From assembly GCA_003254885.1 (NCBI GenBank), contig QANT01006503.1, positions 1-60,804 of the forward strand: a DNA stretch of 60,804 nucleotides, in the 5' to 3' direction. The translations under genes and the position numbers were made by a program. Shown in pieces: positions 10,901-24,300 of this stretch. Source of the stretch: Purshia tridentata. Taxonomy: Eukaryota; Streptophyta; Magnoliopsida; Rosales; Rosaceae. The notes below the pieces were generated by a model, which was not told the origin of the DNA, did no database searches, and saw nothing but the letters and a program-made list of their open reading frames with translations. The first letter of the stretch is position 1; the number at the start of each line of letters is the position of its first letter.

Positions 10901-13900
10901 AGTACACAGCATTACCGGCAGGGCTGCAAGATTTTAAATTATATAATGAAATAAGATTTTGTACTTGAGAAAAGCAATAAACATGAAGATTCAAGTCTAA
11001 CAAATGATAAATGCAATGTTAGCATCGAAGCCCTGTTGCCATTTCATTGTCATCTAAATGCTGGCAGGCTAAAGACAAATGATGTTAAATAGTCATACCT
11101 GCTCTTTCATACTCCCCCAAATCGGAAAAACATCTAGCAGCAGAATCTGCCTTGCCAATAGCATCAAATATTTCAGCAGCTTCCCTAAGAATGGAATTCG
11201 CCTCTTCAGGATTTGACGTTCGCATACGGTCAGCAATTGCTTTAAGGCCAGCAGCTTTGGACCTTCTTTCCCAATAAGTATCACCAGCTCTTTCAAAGCA
11301 CATTGTGGCCATTTCATAATTGTGTTCATGATATAGCTAAAAGTAGCAAATTGAATGAGTTAGATAAATATTATTGAAAATAATAGTATTACAACAGAAA
11401 TAATTACAATGGTTATAATGGCGATGATGATGGCATCGATATAATAATATTAATAACAATAATAATAATAATAATAATAATAATAGTAGCAATTATAATA
11501 TAATTTAACAACTATTACAACAATTCTTTTATTCTTAATCTATCCTCTCCATCATCACTATTCCTGCTAAATGTTACAGAGAGAAATTAAGCAAACCTTA
11601 ATGCCTCGTGACTTCCACTCCTCTGGACTGCTGGCAACTTGCATTGCCTGTGCAAGTGAATCATCCAATTGCCTAACTTGCACAAGACATTTCTTCTTCC
11701 AGTAGTCAAACATAGGCTTGGAGAGCTCTTCTGCATTTTCACAAATCCACAATCTTTGTCTTGTACGAGTAACAGCTACATATAATTGCTTCAATTCCGA
11801 GCATAAAATGTTGTGTTTGGCTTCACTGAAGCTTGGAAAGCGCTGAGGTAATGTTGAGTCGAGTAAATCTTGTTCCTTCATGTAATCATAGATCACCCTC
11901 CATTTATTTTTCAAAGGTGATAAACCAAAGAAGTTGTACAAGAGTACATCCTTCAAAAAGGACACATAAATGTTATAAATGAATCAAAATATAGATTTCA
12001 AAAACATAGCCAAGATCCAATAGATTGAATATATCATAATTTAATTAATACAGCACAAAAATAATCATTTTCAGTGTGAAGCAAGTATCTGACAAAAATT
12101 TCCTTTAAAAAATGAAGCCAGAAGAGATAGCAAGGGAAAAAACAGAAAAAAGTGGAGCCAGGACATGGTAAAAGCATAAATTAAAATCATCAATAATGTT
12201 TCTACGATTAAAACAAATAAGAAATTATTGCAATCACCTGAAACTCAAGGCCCTTGCACTCCACAATGGTCAGCACAAGAGCATGCTTCCCAACAAATTT
12301 GGAAACTTCTTTTCGAGCGCTATCATCTCGCACCAAAATCACCTGCTCTGCACCAAAGCCAACTATATTTCCACCATCAGTTCCAGTATTTCCAAATATT
12401 TTTATGATGGCATTCTCATTTTCTCCTGATTCAAGCACTACCGGAGCTTCCCCATATATCAAACTGGTTTCTGGTTTTAAAACATCAATAGATTGGGGAA
12501 AAAACCGATATAGTAGCTCCACAATGCTTTGTGATAACTTCAATATACCAGCATGGGTACGAAAGTTTTGAGACAAATGAAATATTTCTGAGATTTTTCC
12601 CTTCTCTTTTCTTTCATCATGCTTATTACTTCTTGATTCTGAAACAAACTTCTTGTAGAACAGATTTCGTATATCTTGGAACCTAAAATCAATACCCCTT
12701 GCAATTGTTTGTGCTGTATCACCAGAAAAAACAAAACCCTCTTCAACATTGCTGCACATATGTTTAAACAGAGCAATTTGATTCATTGTGAGATCTTGAA
12801 CCTCATCAATATAAACAAAATCCATTTGATCACCCTGATATTTTTCATGCCTGAGTCGACGGTGAAGATCAATTACAAAATCAGCCAGATCAAATTCACC
12901 ATTTTCCATCTTCATTTTTTCATAAGCTTGAAATAAATCGTATATTACTTCTCTCTTTTGGTTGCTTAAATTGGAAGCCCGGCCCTCCGACAATAGAATA
13001 TAATCCTCCCGACTGAGTTTACCACCACCAGTTTCTACGGCTCCCAGGCCACCTTTTATATGAGATATAATCTCTGTAAAGACTCTTGAAGCATCAAGCT
13101 TCTTTGTTAACTGGACATTAAAATGGGGCCAGTAAGATGAACTAAACCTCTCATAATTGACCTCCTTTGTCCTTATAAAGGTCTGCAACGCAACAGATCT
13201 TGAACTTAGCAATTGACCAGGAGCAAGTTTTGTTGCATCAAGAAATCTTTCAAAGTATGAGTTACCCAATGATCCATCAAGCATCATCAAGAGCTTATGG
13301 AATGTTATGACAAGAGGGTAAGAATCGGGAGAAATATCATGAAAAGAATCTTGGATATCCTTTAATTGGGCTTCCTCCTCATCAAAATCATCCATACCAA
13401 TCAAACTTGTTTCAGTTGAATCAATTTTACCACATGCAAAGCTGTAGACATAAAATATAAGAAAATTAGTAAGTTAAAAATTGTGCTTCTTCTGGTGGCT
13501 GATTTGAAGTTGATATTTACAGAACAATTTAAATGACCTAATTCTTTAATGTTAAAAGAAGATATATAGTGCATCCAAACCAGAATCTTAACCCCATATT
13601 GCTCTCTGTGACTTATAAGCCAAGAGTCATCACTTTTGCATGTTATGCACCAAGAATAATGTTGTCTTATGATTCATAGTATAATACTTTACAATTATTT
13701 TAAAAGAAATAAAGAACAGCACGGACCTTTTCAAGTGTAGAACATGTCGCTTGATGGCAAAACATAGTTTAGGGCTCACTGTCACAAAAAGCTGGTGTAG
13801 AATTCTCTCATTAGTATCTGCAGGACTCTGCTCAACCTTGATATTTTGACTACTGTGGCATCCTTGCACCGCCAATTGGTGCAGTTGTTCTTTCTGAAAT

Positions 13901-16900
13901 AATTTCATGGTTAAAACAGTGGTCTTCCCGGTTCCTGACCGTCCAACAATAAAGGAACTTCTATGATAAAGGATAATTTCCATTTCTTCGTCTGTAACTT
14001 CAAAGGGAATATCAAGTTCCCTACCCTCACGGTCAGACAGCAAGTGGTTCACTACACCAGATGATAAGGAGTAAAATTTCATCAGCAACAAACTCTCGCT
14101 GACCTGTGAATTCTCAACATAACTTCTACCATCAGAATTGTCACCAACTAAATCACTCTGGGTTTCAGTGGTGCTAAGATCCTTAAACCGAACAATATCT
14201 GAGGACCGTGGCCAGCTCTTTGGAACTTCCAAATCACTAGTCAAAAATGACAAACAAATCAATAGCCAGATATAATTCAAAAAAGAAAGCACTCACTATT
14301 ACAAATTCAGGCATGTAATGAGAAAACTAGAATACAAAACAACTTACCCCTCAAGATATCTCTCCTTGCAGAGATTGATAAAATCATCAGTATATCTTTT
14401 CAGAATACTGTCCAGGCGATTTACCAATTTTGGGATATCTTCCAGAGGCAATAAGTCCCAGATCTTTAGTACTTGAATGTATCTTAAATCCTTTAAAGAT
14501 ATGTCAGTTGTGCTAACAATATATAGACCTTCAACCTTAAATTGCTTCAAGATCATTGAAGAGCTTCCACTGGTTATCTCAACATTTCGCTTCTTAGGTC
14601 TCCAACCACTGGAAAGCTTCAGTAAAAGATTTAGTACTGACGTCTTCAAACGGACTGACCTCAGTTTTTTGAACGACTTCATAAAGTTTTCACTGAAATG
14701 TACCTAAAGATAATGGAATGGGAGAAGAAAAATTTTAAAGACATAAGCAAATTCTGACAAATTCCACAGTAGGAAGTTTTTGGAACTTTGGGGAAAAAAC
14801 AAAGACATAAAAAATCATAAAGAAATACCAAGAAATTTACCTTCCATATAGCACTTTTGAAAAGTATGCTGTCAGAATTAAGCAAATCATCAAATTGGTC
14901 AAACTCTTTCTTTACGTCCAATATGGCCTTGGCTAAATCCTTGTCTTCATCAGCATTAAAGAAACATTGACGATTTTTCGCATCAAGTACCAGGGCCTCC
15001 CAAACAGATTCACTATCAGATAGAGTTCTTTCATTCCCCAAAATCCATAGACAGTGCCTGAAGTCATCAGAGGATCAGTAGTTATTTCCACCAAACTTAT
15101 TAACAAGAATGCAAAAGCATAAAAGTTTAAGTAAAACCATACCTAGCCCTTGTAAGAGCAACATTAACTCTTTGCGGTTTTGAAATAAAATCAAGTGATT
15201 GATGAGTACTGGATCGTACAGTGGACATTATAATTATGTCCTCTTCACCACCCTGGAATCCGTCAACTGTCTTTACCTTCACTATAAAGCCATCAAGATT
15301 ATCATACTTCTTTACAAGTTTGTCCTCAATTGCAACTACTTGAGCAGCATAGGGAGACACTACACCAATACTGAGTTTCTGTTTTGAACCAACCCATTCT
15401 GTATACCAAGAGAAAGCCAAAAGAATGTTAGAAGAAGGAAATACAGGCATGACATTCGTATTTGAGAACATAACATCTACAAAAGACAGCCTGAATTGGT
15501 CAAATGTAAAGGCATAGGAATTTATAAAAGAAAATTTAAAACAAAAAAACTATATAAAATGTCAGACAAATAACAATGCTTCAATGTTCAGTTGTGAACT
15601 AGCTTATCATAAAGAAAAACAATTATGATAAAAATATCTTTAAACCCATAAAATGCTCCAGTCCCACCCAAAGTTATAATACAAAGGATATTGAAACAGA
15701 TTAACATTTCTTACAGTTCAATAAATCTTTGAAAAATCATTATGTTTCTCCTATTGATTGATATGACCTGCACAATTCAAGATCTAAACAACCATATGTT
15801 GCATGACCTGAAAAATGATATTGTTTCACAATACACTCATAAGAAGAGGACTATTTACAATGAAACATAATCTCGAGGGAATAATATTTATTTTTACCAT
15901 TTGAAAATCAGTGAGAGCTTCGCTTAATTCATAAAAAAATATAATATCTAGGAAATACCAGTTTTTTTACAAGGTAACGTAAAACTTTAAATAAAAAAAC
16001 TTCAAATACGAGCATAAAGTAGATGGAAATCAAAATCATTGAAATATTGAGATGAGAACATGAACATGACTCTCCAGCAACATATACCTTTGTACAGCTT
16101 CCGCAGTAATTTCAAAACAATTGCAACCTCAACCATATTCCTTCGACTATGTCCATCCTCATCCTTCTCCTCTCTTCCACCAACTACATTTATAAAAGAA
16201 TAAGGACCAAACATTGACCCTGGAAGATAGTGCTTTTCACGGCTTCTTCGTTTAACATTTGGAGCATCCAAGATTAGGTTATAATAGAATTTTGAATTTG
16301 GGAAGAAACTTATTGATGGATGCATTCTGTATTGCAAATTTAAAAGGTGTTTTGAGTGACCCATTGAACTTAGCCTCTCAAACAAGCTTCTTGCAAAACC
16401 AGCTTCATCAGAAACCTATTGAAGAAAACAAAGTGGATATAAAATGCATATGAATAATGGAATGAAAAATTGTGATAAAAGAGAAGCAAAGGATATAAAT
16501 ACACACACACAAACATATATGACTAAGTAGCATCAACGTACATTGCTTTCAACTGTAGCTGGTAACTGACATTCATCACCAACAAGAATAGCATGCTTCA
16601 CACCAGGAAGTTGCAGGGGTATTGTTGACTCGCACTCTTTCAACTGTGCAGCTTCATCAATAACCAAAATGGTCAGTGGCTCCATTGCCACTCTATGCAG
16701 CTTATATGAACTGGATGCAGTGCAAAATATTAAGGAAGCTCTTTGAAAACAGAATTCCATTAGTAATTCTTTCCTAAAATTTGGAAGGTTAAGTTCCCTA
16801 AGAGAATCCTGTAGAGTACGTAAAACTGAAAGGCATTCTCTTCTCCTCATGCACAAAAGAAATGAGTTATCTAGAAATGACGCAGACGTATCTTCAACGT

Positions 16901-18956
16901 CAAAACAAGAGAAAAGGTCTTCCAGTTCTTCAGAAATAACATTATCTTGAAACAACAACAATTCAAAGGAATCAACTAAGCTGATAAGTGAAACCATGTT
17001 TTGGAAATTATGTACTGAAATGTAATTTTGGGCTATATGGGTACAGAAGATAGAAATGCAATATCTCAGTGGTTTTGCAGTAGAAACAAATCTATCTCTG
17101 AAAAAATCAAGAAAAGATTTCCACTTCCCCTTGCTAAGTTCAGTGTCACTTCTGCGTTCTTTCAATTCCACACTATTCTGTTCTTTCTCTTTGGTTAATT
17201 CATTTTCCAAGAAAATATGGTAATCAGAAACACAATCTTCAAGAAAACTTATCATGGAAGCAAAGCAATGCCTCCAACCAGACAGTGGTCCCAAGCATTC
17301 GGCAAGCTTTTTGACACGGTAATCCAAGTATATCTCTTGAATGTCGGAACCAACTTTGAGTCGCTCCTTGTTCCCAAATAGAAGAATTTCTCCCAGAGAA
17401 AAAAACAAAGCATTGGACTCTGCTGCAGTCACCATTTTCAAAACACGAGAAGCAACTTCAGTTATTGCAACATTTGTCGGAGCACAAATAAGAGTCCTAC
17501 AATTCATCTGTAACAGGGTAAAAAGCAGAGTAGCGGTGGTCTTAGTTTTTCCTGTCCCAGGTGGACCCCATATAAGTTGCACGGCAGCCTTGGAATCACA
17601 TTGCAGCATTTCAAGACAGGCCAAAACTGCCCCATTTTGGGACTCATTCAATCCAGATGATAAACTCTCAACTAACCTCTTATCCCAGATGTAATCATTC
17701 TTTTCAGAACAAAGACAATAGTTTTTCTGAGCCTGTTATAAAGCATAAGATTTTCAGTCAGTCCCAACAATAAATGTCATTTGAAAAATCAAATGGAATG
17801 ATAAGATTGATCTGGAAAAATAATTTGATATGTGTGAGAGAGAGAGAGAGAGTGTGTGTGTGTGTGTGAGTGAGTGAGTAAAGAAGGTCAATATATGTGA
17901 TTGCATCAGTTGAATTATCCAGTGTACATAATTGGAGTGGTACAGAAATACAAAATAACAAGAACATTGTGCCAAAGTTAAACGGAGGAGAAAAAATTGG
18001 CATTTTTCTCAAGCATTGTGAAAAAAAATATTAGAACATTATAAACAGTATTTAGTTATGAGAAAAGTAAACACTGAGTATATTGTATGATGTGTAGTGA
18101 GTATTAAATTACATCTTGCAACATGTATCATTCACATACCATGAATATCCCCCATATTAGTGAGTGAGTGTAATGCTAACTCAAACTAAAAAAACCTACG
18201 GTATTGATCCTTAAGGTCTTACCACAGAATCAGTGCATAGAACTTCCTTGATAATCTTCAGATTTCTGCACATGTTCAACGCTTTCCATATTCTTCCGTT
18301 AGGGATTAAATTCATTAAGAAAACCAAAAACAGTGATTTACGAGTGCTGTTGCTGACTTCAAATTCTTTTGATGCCTTGACTTTAAAAGAAAGAGAAGTA
18401 CTATCATCTTCGCTATCATTTTCTGAGACATTAGTTACAGATACAAAAGCCCATGACCTCCCTACCCTTTGTAAATCAGTATCACTTTCAGGTTTAAAAT
18501 CTGCAAAGACAAAAAGATCCCCAGGCAAAGTTTTGTATGGTTCCTTGCCACGATCACTGAACCGGTTCCGCCAGGAATCAACCTTAATATCATATAGCTT
18601 ATATCCATATGGCTTGGATTCTTCAAAAGCAACTACTTCGGCAAATGGTGCTCTGCAAATAGTTTCCATGCTTGAATGCACTTGTGCTCGAGTTTCTTCC
18701 AATAAAGGATATAAAAAAGACCCAAAAAAATGCTCAACCGACTGAAATGATTCAGGAATCTTTTCCACCTACAAAAATAATGGTTCAGATTAAGTATTTA
18801 GAGAAGGAGATATAACGAAAATTTATTGATAGGAGTGGAAGCAAATACCTTATTCTTGTAGAGATCCTCATTGTTAATGTCTTCAACAGACCAAGAAAAC
18901 ACAATATCAGTGAAACCATCAGTTTTAGTCTTTTTCTTGTCTGAACCTTCCATCAT
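7983..18956 (-). CDS. Giant two-helicase protein: Sen1-type SF1 + UvrD/Rep-type SF1 + TPR-like (TRANK1-like), copy A
   Basis: Twelve exons close in frame to 2,729 residues: 18956-18849, 18768-18223, 17732-16542, 16415-16088, 15398-15143, 15057-14841, 14703-14348, 14236-13727, 13441-12238, 11950-11597, 11336-11099, 10864-7983. Residues 246-850 form a Sen1/UPF1-like helicase: GPPGTGKT at about 274, [37 protein letters not shown] and NVALTRAR. Residues 1000-1690 form a UvrD/Rep-like helicase: GRSGTGKT at about 1099, [37 protein letters not shown] and [11 protein letters not shown]. The rest is helical and TPR-like ([20 protein letters not shown]). It ends in a Lys/Asn-rich tail with a basic, NLS-like KKKKRRK. 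Plant databases usually label such proteins TRANK1-like; the molecular role is not established to my knowledge. Nucleic-acid unwinding is inferred from the motifs. Copy B lies at 27423-35360. Confidence 0.88.
8020..8285 (-). repeat. Internal duplication in the basic tail of copy A
   Basis: The C-terminal tail contains two successive units. The first begins [15 protein letters not shown] and runs through [19 protein letters not shown] (about 8285-8168). The second begins [15 protein letters not shown] and runs through [11 protein letters not shown] and KPKNKGKN (about 8138-8020). The units are similar in DNA as well as protein. The repeat is read directly; its effect on the protein is unknown. 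Confidence 0.75.
11459..11485. repeat. (AAT)n microsatellite in an intron of copy A
   Basis: About nine AAT units lie in the intron between exons 10 and 11 of the giant helicase gene, within a wider AT-rich patch. Confidence 0.9.
17836..17880. repeat. Compound microsatellite (GA)n(GT)n(GAGT)n in an intron of copy A
   Basis: A GA run, a GT run and three GAGT-like units follow one another in the intron between exons 2 and 3. No other structure is seen. Confidence 0.9.
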
Positions 18957-20319
18957 CTCCTCTCACTCAATGACTCTCCCTCTGTCTCCCACACTAACTT
19001 CTCTTACTTGCATTCAATTTAAAGCATATGTTTATGAACCCAGTTCACTAAAACTCTCTTGAAGAGGGAAAAGATATTGGATTTCTTTGCCACAAAGCTA
19101 CTTAAAGAGAATTTAAAGAAATGGGTTTCAAGAAAAAGGAACTATGAAAGCAGAAATCTAGGAATCTGCTGCATTGCATTACAGAAAAGTAAGAAATATA
19201 TACTTTAGAAAGTTACAGCTTTCAGCAAAAGAGAAGGCAATTCCCATTCAGCAATCAAATGGCAAAGAGAATGGTACGAAAAGCTTCTAGGGGAAAATGC
19301 TCATTATTCCTTTCTTGCCAAGTGCCAACTAGTGAATAGTGTACTGTGTAGTAGACAGTAGTGTTGCCATTTTCTCAAGTTTTATATTAGTTTAACTCAA
19401 AAATAACATAAAAGAATTAAAGATTAATAAAAAGGATTAGCAAATCAATTATAAGCGTTGTATATTCATGTTCCAATCCAAGATTCGGATGGGCAGAATG
19501 TGCATGATCGCGGTCATATGATGACGTATGAATTATATATCCATCCATATATAATATGATACGCTAGTAGCCTTAGTAGGTACCTTTCAATCGATAATCT
19601 TTTTATCTTCACAGCTAAAGCCGCATAATTATGCCTCCTCCAAACTAAAGGTGTAACTATTATAGTATTATGAAAGCTACTTTGTTCATTTTTAATTAAT
19701 TGACTTTACATTTTTCACTTGTTCTTCTTATTAAGGTGCCATTACATGAAAGACTCAGTGTGCTACACGGATTAGTGCATGTCTTCTTGATGTGACCAAA
19801 TTCGATGATTTGCAACAATATGAAGTTTTTCAAGCAAATCTTAAAGGTCCTTTTTTTTAATTAATCACAATTAATGGATTTGCAACGATGCTAACTCCAC
19901 TGAAACCGGCCCATTAATGCAAATGTACTCATTCATCTCGTCTTTGTCTTATCCTTTGGTTTTGATTTGATTACTAGGTATTTCTATTCAAATTTTGATC
20001 GTTTCATCGTTTGGTTTACTTAATAATATTAATATTGTTCCCAGTTGGTTTACTTAACGAGGAGAAATGGAAAAGGTTGTGTGACGAGAGATTTCCGACA
20101 AATAAGTGGAGAAGCTCAAGGGTTGGATTTTGCGGTTGGTTTATCTTCCGCATGCAGCATGTTAATGCTAAAATCAACATTAATGCTATTATGAGGAAAT
20201 ATTGCGAATTCATTAACAATTTTATACCCATCATGTACACGTCCAGCATAACTTGATTTGATTACATTAGTTCATAACGGCAGTGTAATTAATGTAATTA
20301 ATCAGATATTTAACCGAAC
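18957..20319. other. Upstream region of copy A; no gene seen
   Basis: This 1.36-kb region lies upstream of the copy A start and should hold its promoter. No clear TATA box stands out near 18990-19100. A frame at 20011-20256 contains NEEKWKRLCDERFP, which faintly recalls F-box proteins, but it is short and unsupported. AT content is high from 19380 onward. Confidence 0.45.
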
Positions 20320-20964
20320 GGACATGGATCCTCTGCTTGGCAATCTCTACCAGGCAATGTGCCAGACTTTTCATCCTAGCCCTTGGATGATAATATATGG
20401 GTAAAGGCTGGGATTTTGCCACATATCTAAGCTACTTTTTCTCTATTTAATATTATTAAACAATTAAATTAAAGAAAAAGAAAACACCATCACACTTCTC
20501 TCCGGCGAGTCGACCACCCCAATACGGTAGTCATAGTCCATCCCATGTCAAAAAATTGAGAAAAAGAATGAGTCTTCTGTTTCATTCCAAGATGTCAACA
20601 ATTGGAGAATTTTGGGAAACTCTATCATCTAGATCGAGCCAACCACCTTAAAAGAATCTAAAGCCATTTTTTGTGGTGAAAACAATTAAAGCTCAAATGA
20701 AGAGAGAGAGAGAGCGGAGAGAGAGAAAGAAAGGAGACGAGGGTAGTGTGGTGCGGTGCGATGGGTTGGGCTGATGGTGGGGAGAATGTGGGGACTACCT
20801 TACTGGGGTGGTCGGACCGCCGGAGAGGAGTGTGGTGCGATGGGATGGAATGGGCTGATGCTGTTTTCTTTTTCTTTAAAATGTGGCAAAATCTCAGCCA
20901 TATATTAACATCCAAGGGCGAGGATGAAAAGTCTGGCACATCGCCTTGCAGAGGATCCATGTCC
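20320..20964. mobile_element. Foldback/MITE-like element with long inverted arms
   Basis: The left end reads ggacatggatcctctgc and the right end is its reverse complement, ending gcagaggatccatgtcc. The arms continue inward. The left arm has gtgccagacttttcatcct and ggattttgccacat, with ctctccggcg and gaccacccc at about 20497-20520; the right arm has their complements out to about 20785. Each arm is thus about 180-200 bases with small indels. The middle holds a GA run at about 20701-20714 and no coding sequence. TTAAC-GAA words lie near both ends, but a clean target duplication is not visible. Superfamily is not assigned. Confidence 0.75.
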
Positions 20965-21301
20965 CCAACTTAACGAAATCCATAGAAATAGGATTTAACA
21001 ATTCCAACGAAACAAACCCAATAATTTTTCTTCTATTCTTCTACCTGGGGTCAAGTATACATGAATATCCGTACCAATTAATGGAGTTCTTTTTTTTTCA
21101 AATGGGAGTATTAAAAAATTTTAAAAATAAAATGCTGAAGTGATGCTTCAGAAAAGGAGACAACTGAAAGTCTGTTTTTCTAAAGTTTTGTAATTGGTAA
21201 GCGCTCTAACGCTACTTAAATACCAAAGTATTCAATACGTAGGGAGGAAAAAAACAAAATTTTCGGCAGGCAGGCTCAACGGAGGTGATCATTTCCTACA
21301 A

Positions 21302-24300
21302 TTATGAATGCATGGAATTTAACAGTTTGAGGGCCACAGCTTCTTGCTCCTCTAAAGATATGGAGTCAGCACTAAACCCTACTTTATCCTTGTTTTCTCT
21401 TCTCTCACCATCATCATCACTATCAAAGTATATCTTTGACCTTTTATGGGGTCGACCGCGGGAAGGCTCGCTTTCTGATTCAGAAACATCATCCTGCTCC
21501 TCTTCTTCTGCATCTCCTCTCTTCAACTTCATCTTCTGCTTCATTCGTTTTTCCTGGCGACGCTGGCGATCTAGAACCTTGTCTTCCTTGTCCACCAGCT
21601 TCAGCTCATCCCTAACCTTCTTATAATACTCGTTTTTCTTGTCTGCAGAGAAAAAAAAAATTTGTCAGGACACCAAAGCAGCAGCTGCAAACACATTACA
21701 GTGAATGTGTAACATATTCAGTCAAACAAGCCAACATTCTTCAAACGAGGAAAAGAAATTCATAAATATACTTTCATTAATTATTCATTTCAATAAAGGT
21801 GGCATCATCTCAATTATTTATTGACACATTATTCTGATTTCGTTTTTGTTGGAAATTCCAGAATTACCATGCATACCTTGAATTTGATCAAGTAAGGAGG
21901 AATCACTGGCATTTGTGTCAGCAACCCTTGCAAGAGGCGGTAGCGTGTTGCCTTCCTCATCAAAGACGACTCTAGTTCCCACTGGTCTATGGAGATTGAT
22001 CTTCAACTTCTTTTTCTTCAAAACCCGAGTTGCCAGTCTACAAGGCAAAAGGTAAAATTAACTCAAATTTTGTTAACAAAATCAATACCGAATACACAGA
22101 GTAAAAGAGAGAAATAGAATAGTCAGCATGGCATTCAGATGCATCCACACATACCACAGCTTGGTGAAATTATTAGATTGGGAAGAACAGAATCTAGGTG
22201 TATTACTAAATTTTCCAATGTCAGTCAGAATTGCGTACTATAAACATTAGAAATAAAATATGTATAAAACATAATAGACAAGAACTTACACAATATCTTC
22301 AATTTTTCTTCCTTCCTCCTCTCCCTCATTTGTTAGCAGATCACCTTTCTCCCCTTCCCCTTCTTTAAAATCACCAATATCAAGCTCCTCTTTGGGAATC
22401 TCCAATTCATTCTCCTCGTCAGAAATTTCTGATTCAACAATGGGAGATAGTTCTGACACTTTCTTGGACTTCAATTTCTGCTTTGCAAAACGGATTTTGG
22501 GGGTCATTGGTAGACCAATTGATGCTGAAAAATCATCAATTGGCAGTTTCATCACATCAAAAATCTCCTTGTCCTTCTGATTATGAACAGACTTCAAATA
22601 TGTGATAAAGGCCCTTCTAGCCAGACCCTGAAGTGTATCTGGGTACTTCACCAGCAAAGCTGACAACAACCCAGACACTGGTTGCAGTCTTTTCTTGTTT
22701 GCCTGAAAATCAATATAACGGCTAAGTTAGCATGGCAAAAACATACCATTAAAAATCAAAATTGGAACAGTGAAGACGAGAAAGGGATAGTTGACTGAAA
22801 AAAAGAGAAACCTTTATGCACTGTATGGGTATTTTTGCTGCTTCTAATCTCTCAAGCATTTTTATTTCTGATGGCAGCAGGAATAAAACTGATCGCCCCC
22901 CAGAATGATAGCGAGCAGTTCGACCAACTCTGTGTATGTAAGATGCAACATCGTCTGAACAATCCACCTGCACGTGAGAAAAAGAAACCGAGACCTCAAG
23001 CAAAAGATATTTTTATTATATAAGTTAACTTATATAAAATAACAAAAAATCTTGGAGCAGCCAACAACTCACCTGAACAACCCAGTCAACTGCCTTATTG
23101 AAATCAAGGCCTCTTGAAGCCACATCAGTTGAAAAGAGAACTGAATGTTTTTCAGGAAACTGTGCATATGTTCCCATTCTCCCCTCTTGCTTCATCTTAC
23201 CATGAAGGCACTTCAAGGGCGTTCCAGGACGGAGCTTTTTAAATGCTTCAAAGACAAATTTTACCTATGAAAAAAGCAATTCAACACTGTCAACAATGGT
23301 AAAATTGAAGGTGAAACTTGCACCTGAATTGCGATCATATGTCAAATTGGGGGTGTGACTAAAATGACACCATCTGAGTAAGAGGGTTATGCGGTCTTTC
23401 AACGAGATACATCGATAAATGGAGAAAAATCTACTCAAACTCCAAGAACATATTGAAGTGTGCATCTTTTGATTTAAGCTAGATCATTGAACTAAGCTAA
23501 TTGATTCAGTTGGGCATGGACTGGAAGTTCAACTCTTTAAAAGTTGAAGCAGCCCTGCACACTCAAGACAATTTTAGAGGTGCATCAACTATCATGCTGC
23601 CCTTTTCCATATTAGGGAATACCCAACATAAAGTTGGAAATAGACTGATTCATTTACAAGGAAAGGGATTAGGCTGGCCGCTAACAACCAGATAAACCCA
23701 ATGTTGCATATATTATGCTGACATTATCACGTATGACATGATTGACATCTGATATATAATTTACAAACAAAATGGCACCTGTTTGCGGGTTGACAGAAAC
23801 ACAAGAATCCTAGAGTTTAGATGTGCCTTTATGAAGCTCCACAACATGTCTAATTTTTCATTGAGGGGAACGATGATTGCTGTTTGCTGCAAATGACTGG
23901 GGGTGGCTGTCACAGACTTCTCATGCACACTGAGATACTCTGGATCCTTCAAACTGAGTCTTGCAAGATCTTGAACCGACTTTGTTTGAGTTGCTGAAAA
24001 GAGAAAGGTTTGTCTTCTCTTAGGTAGCTGTGAAATGATTGCATTCAGTGTCTTCTTAAACCCCACATCAAGAATACGATCTGCCTCATCAAGGACCAAA
24101 ACCTGTTCCCTGGGCCGGAAAGTCCACCCAAATCAGCAACCAAATACAAAGAACACATCTAAAGAGTGATACAACAGATTAAATCATATTGCAAACTATG
24201 ATGATACATCACCATACTTTAATTTTCATCTACTGCTTACTCATACTTAAATCTACATTTTCCTACACAAAAGAAGAAGAAGAAGAAGATAAAGTAGACC

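Noticed and set aside
15399..16087. Possible missing exon in the long intron of copy A
   Set aside because: The Sen1 helicase sequence is continuous from KLRKLYK to EWVGSKQK without it, and both splice sites are canonical and in phase.
20011..20256. 81-codon frame with NEEKWKRLCDERFP, faintly F-box-like
   Set aside because: It is too short, has no F-box core or repeats, and no splice extension that improves it. At best it is a relic.
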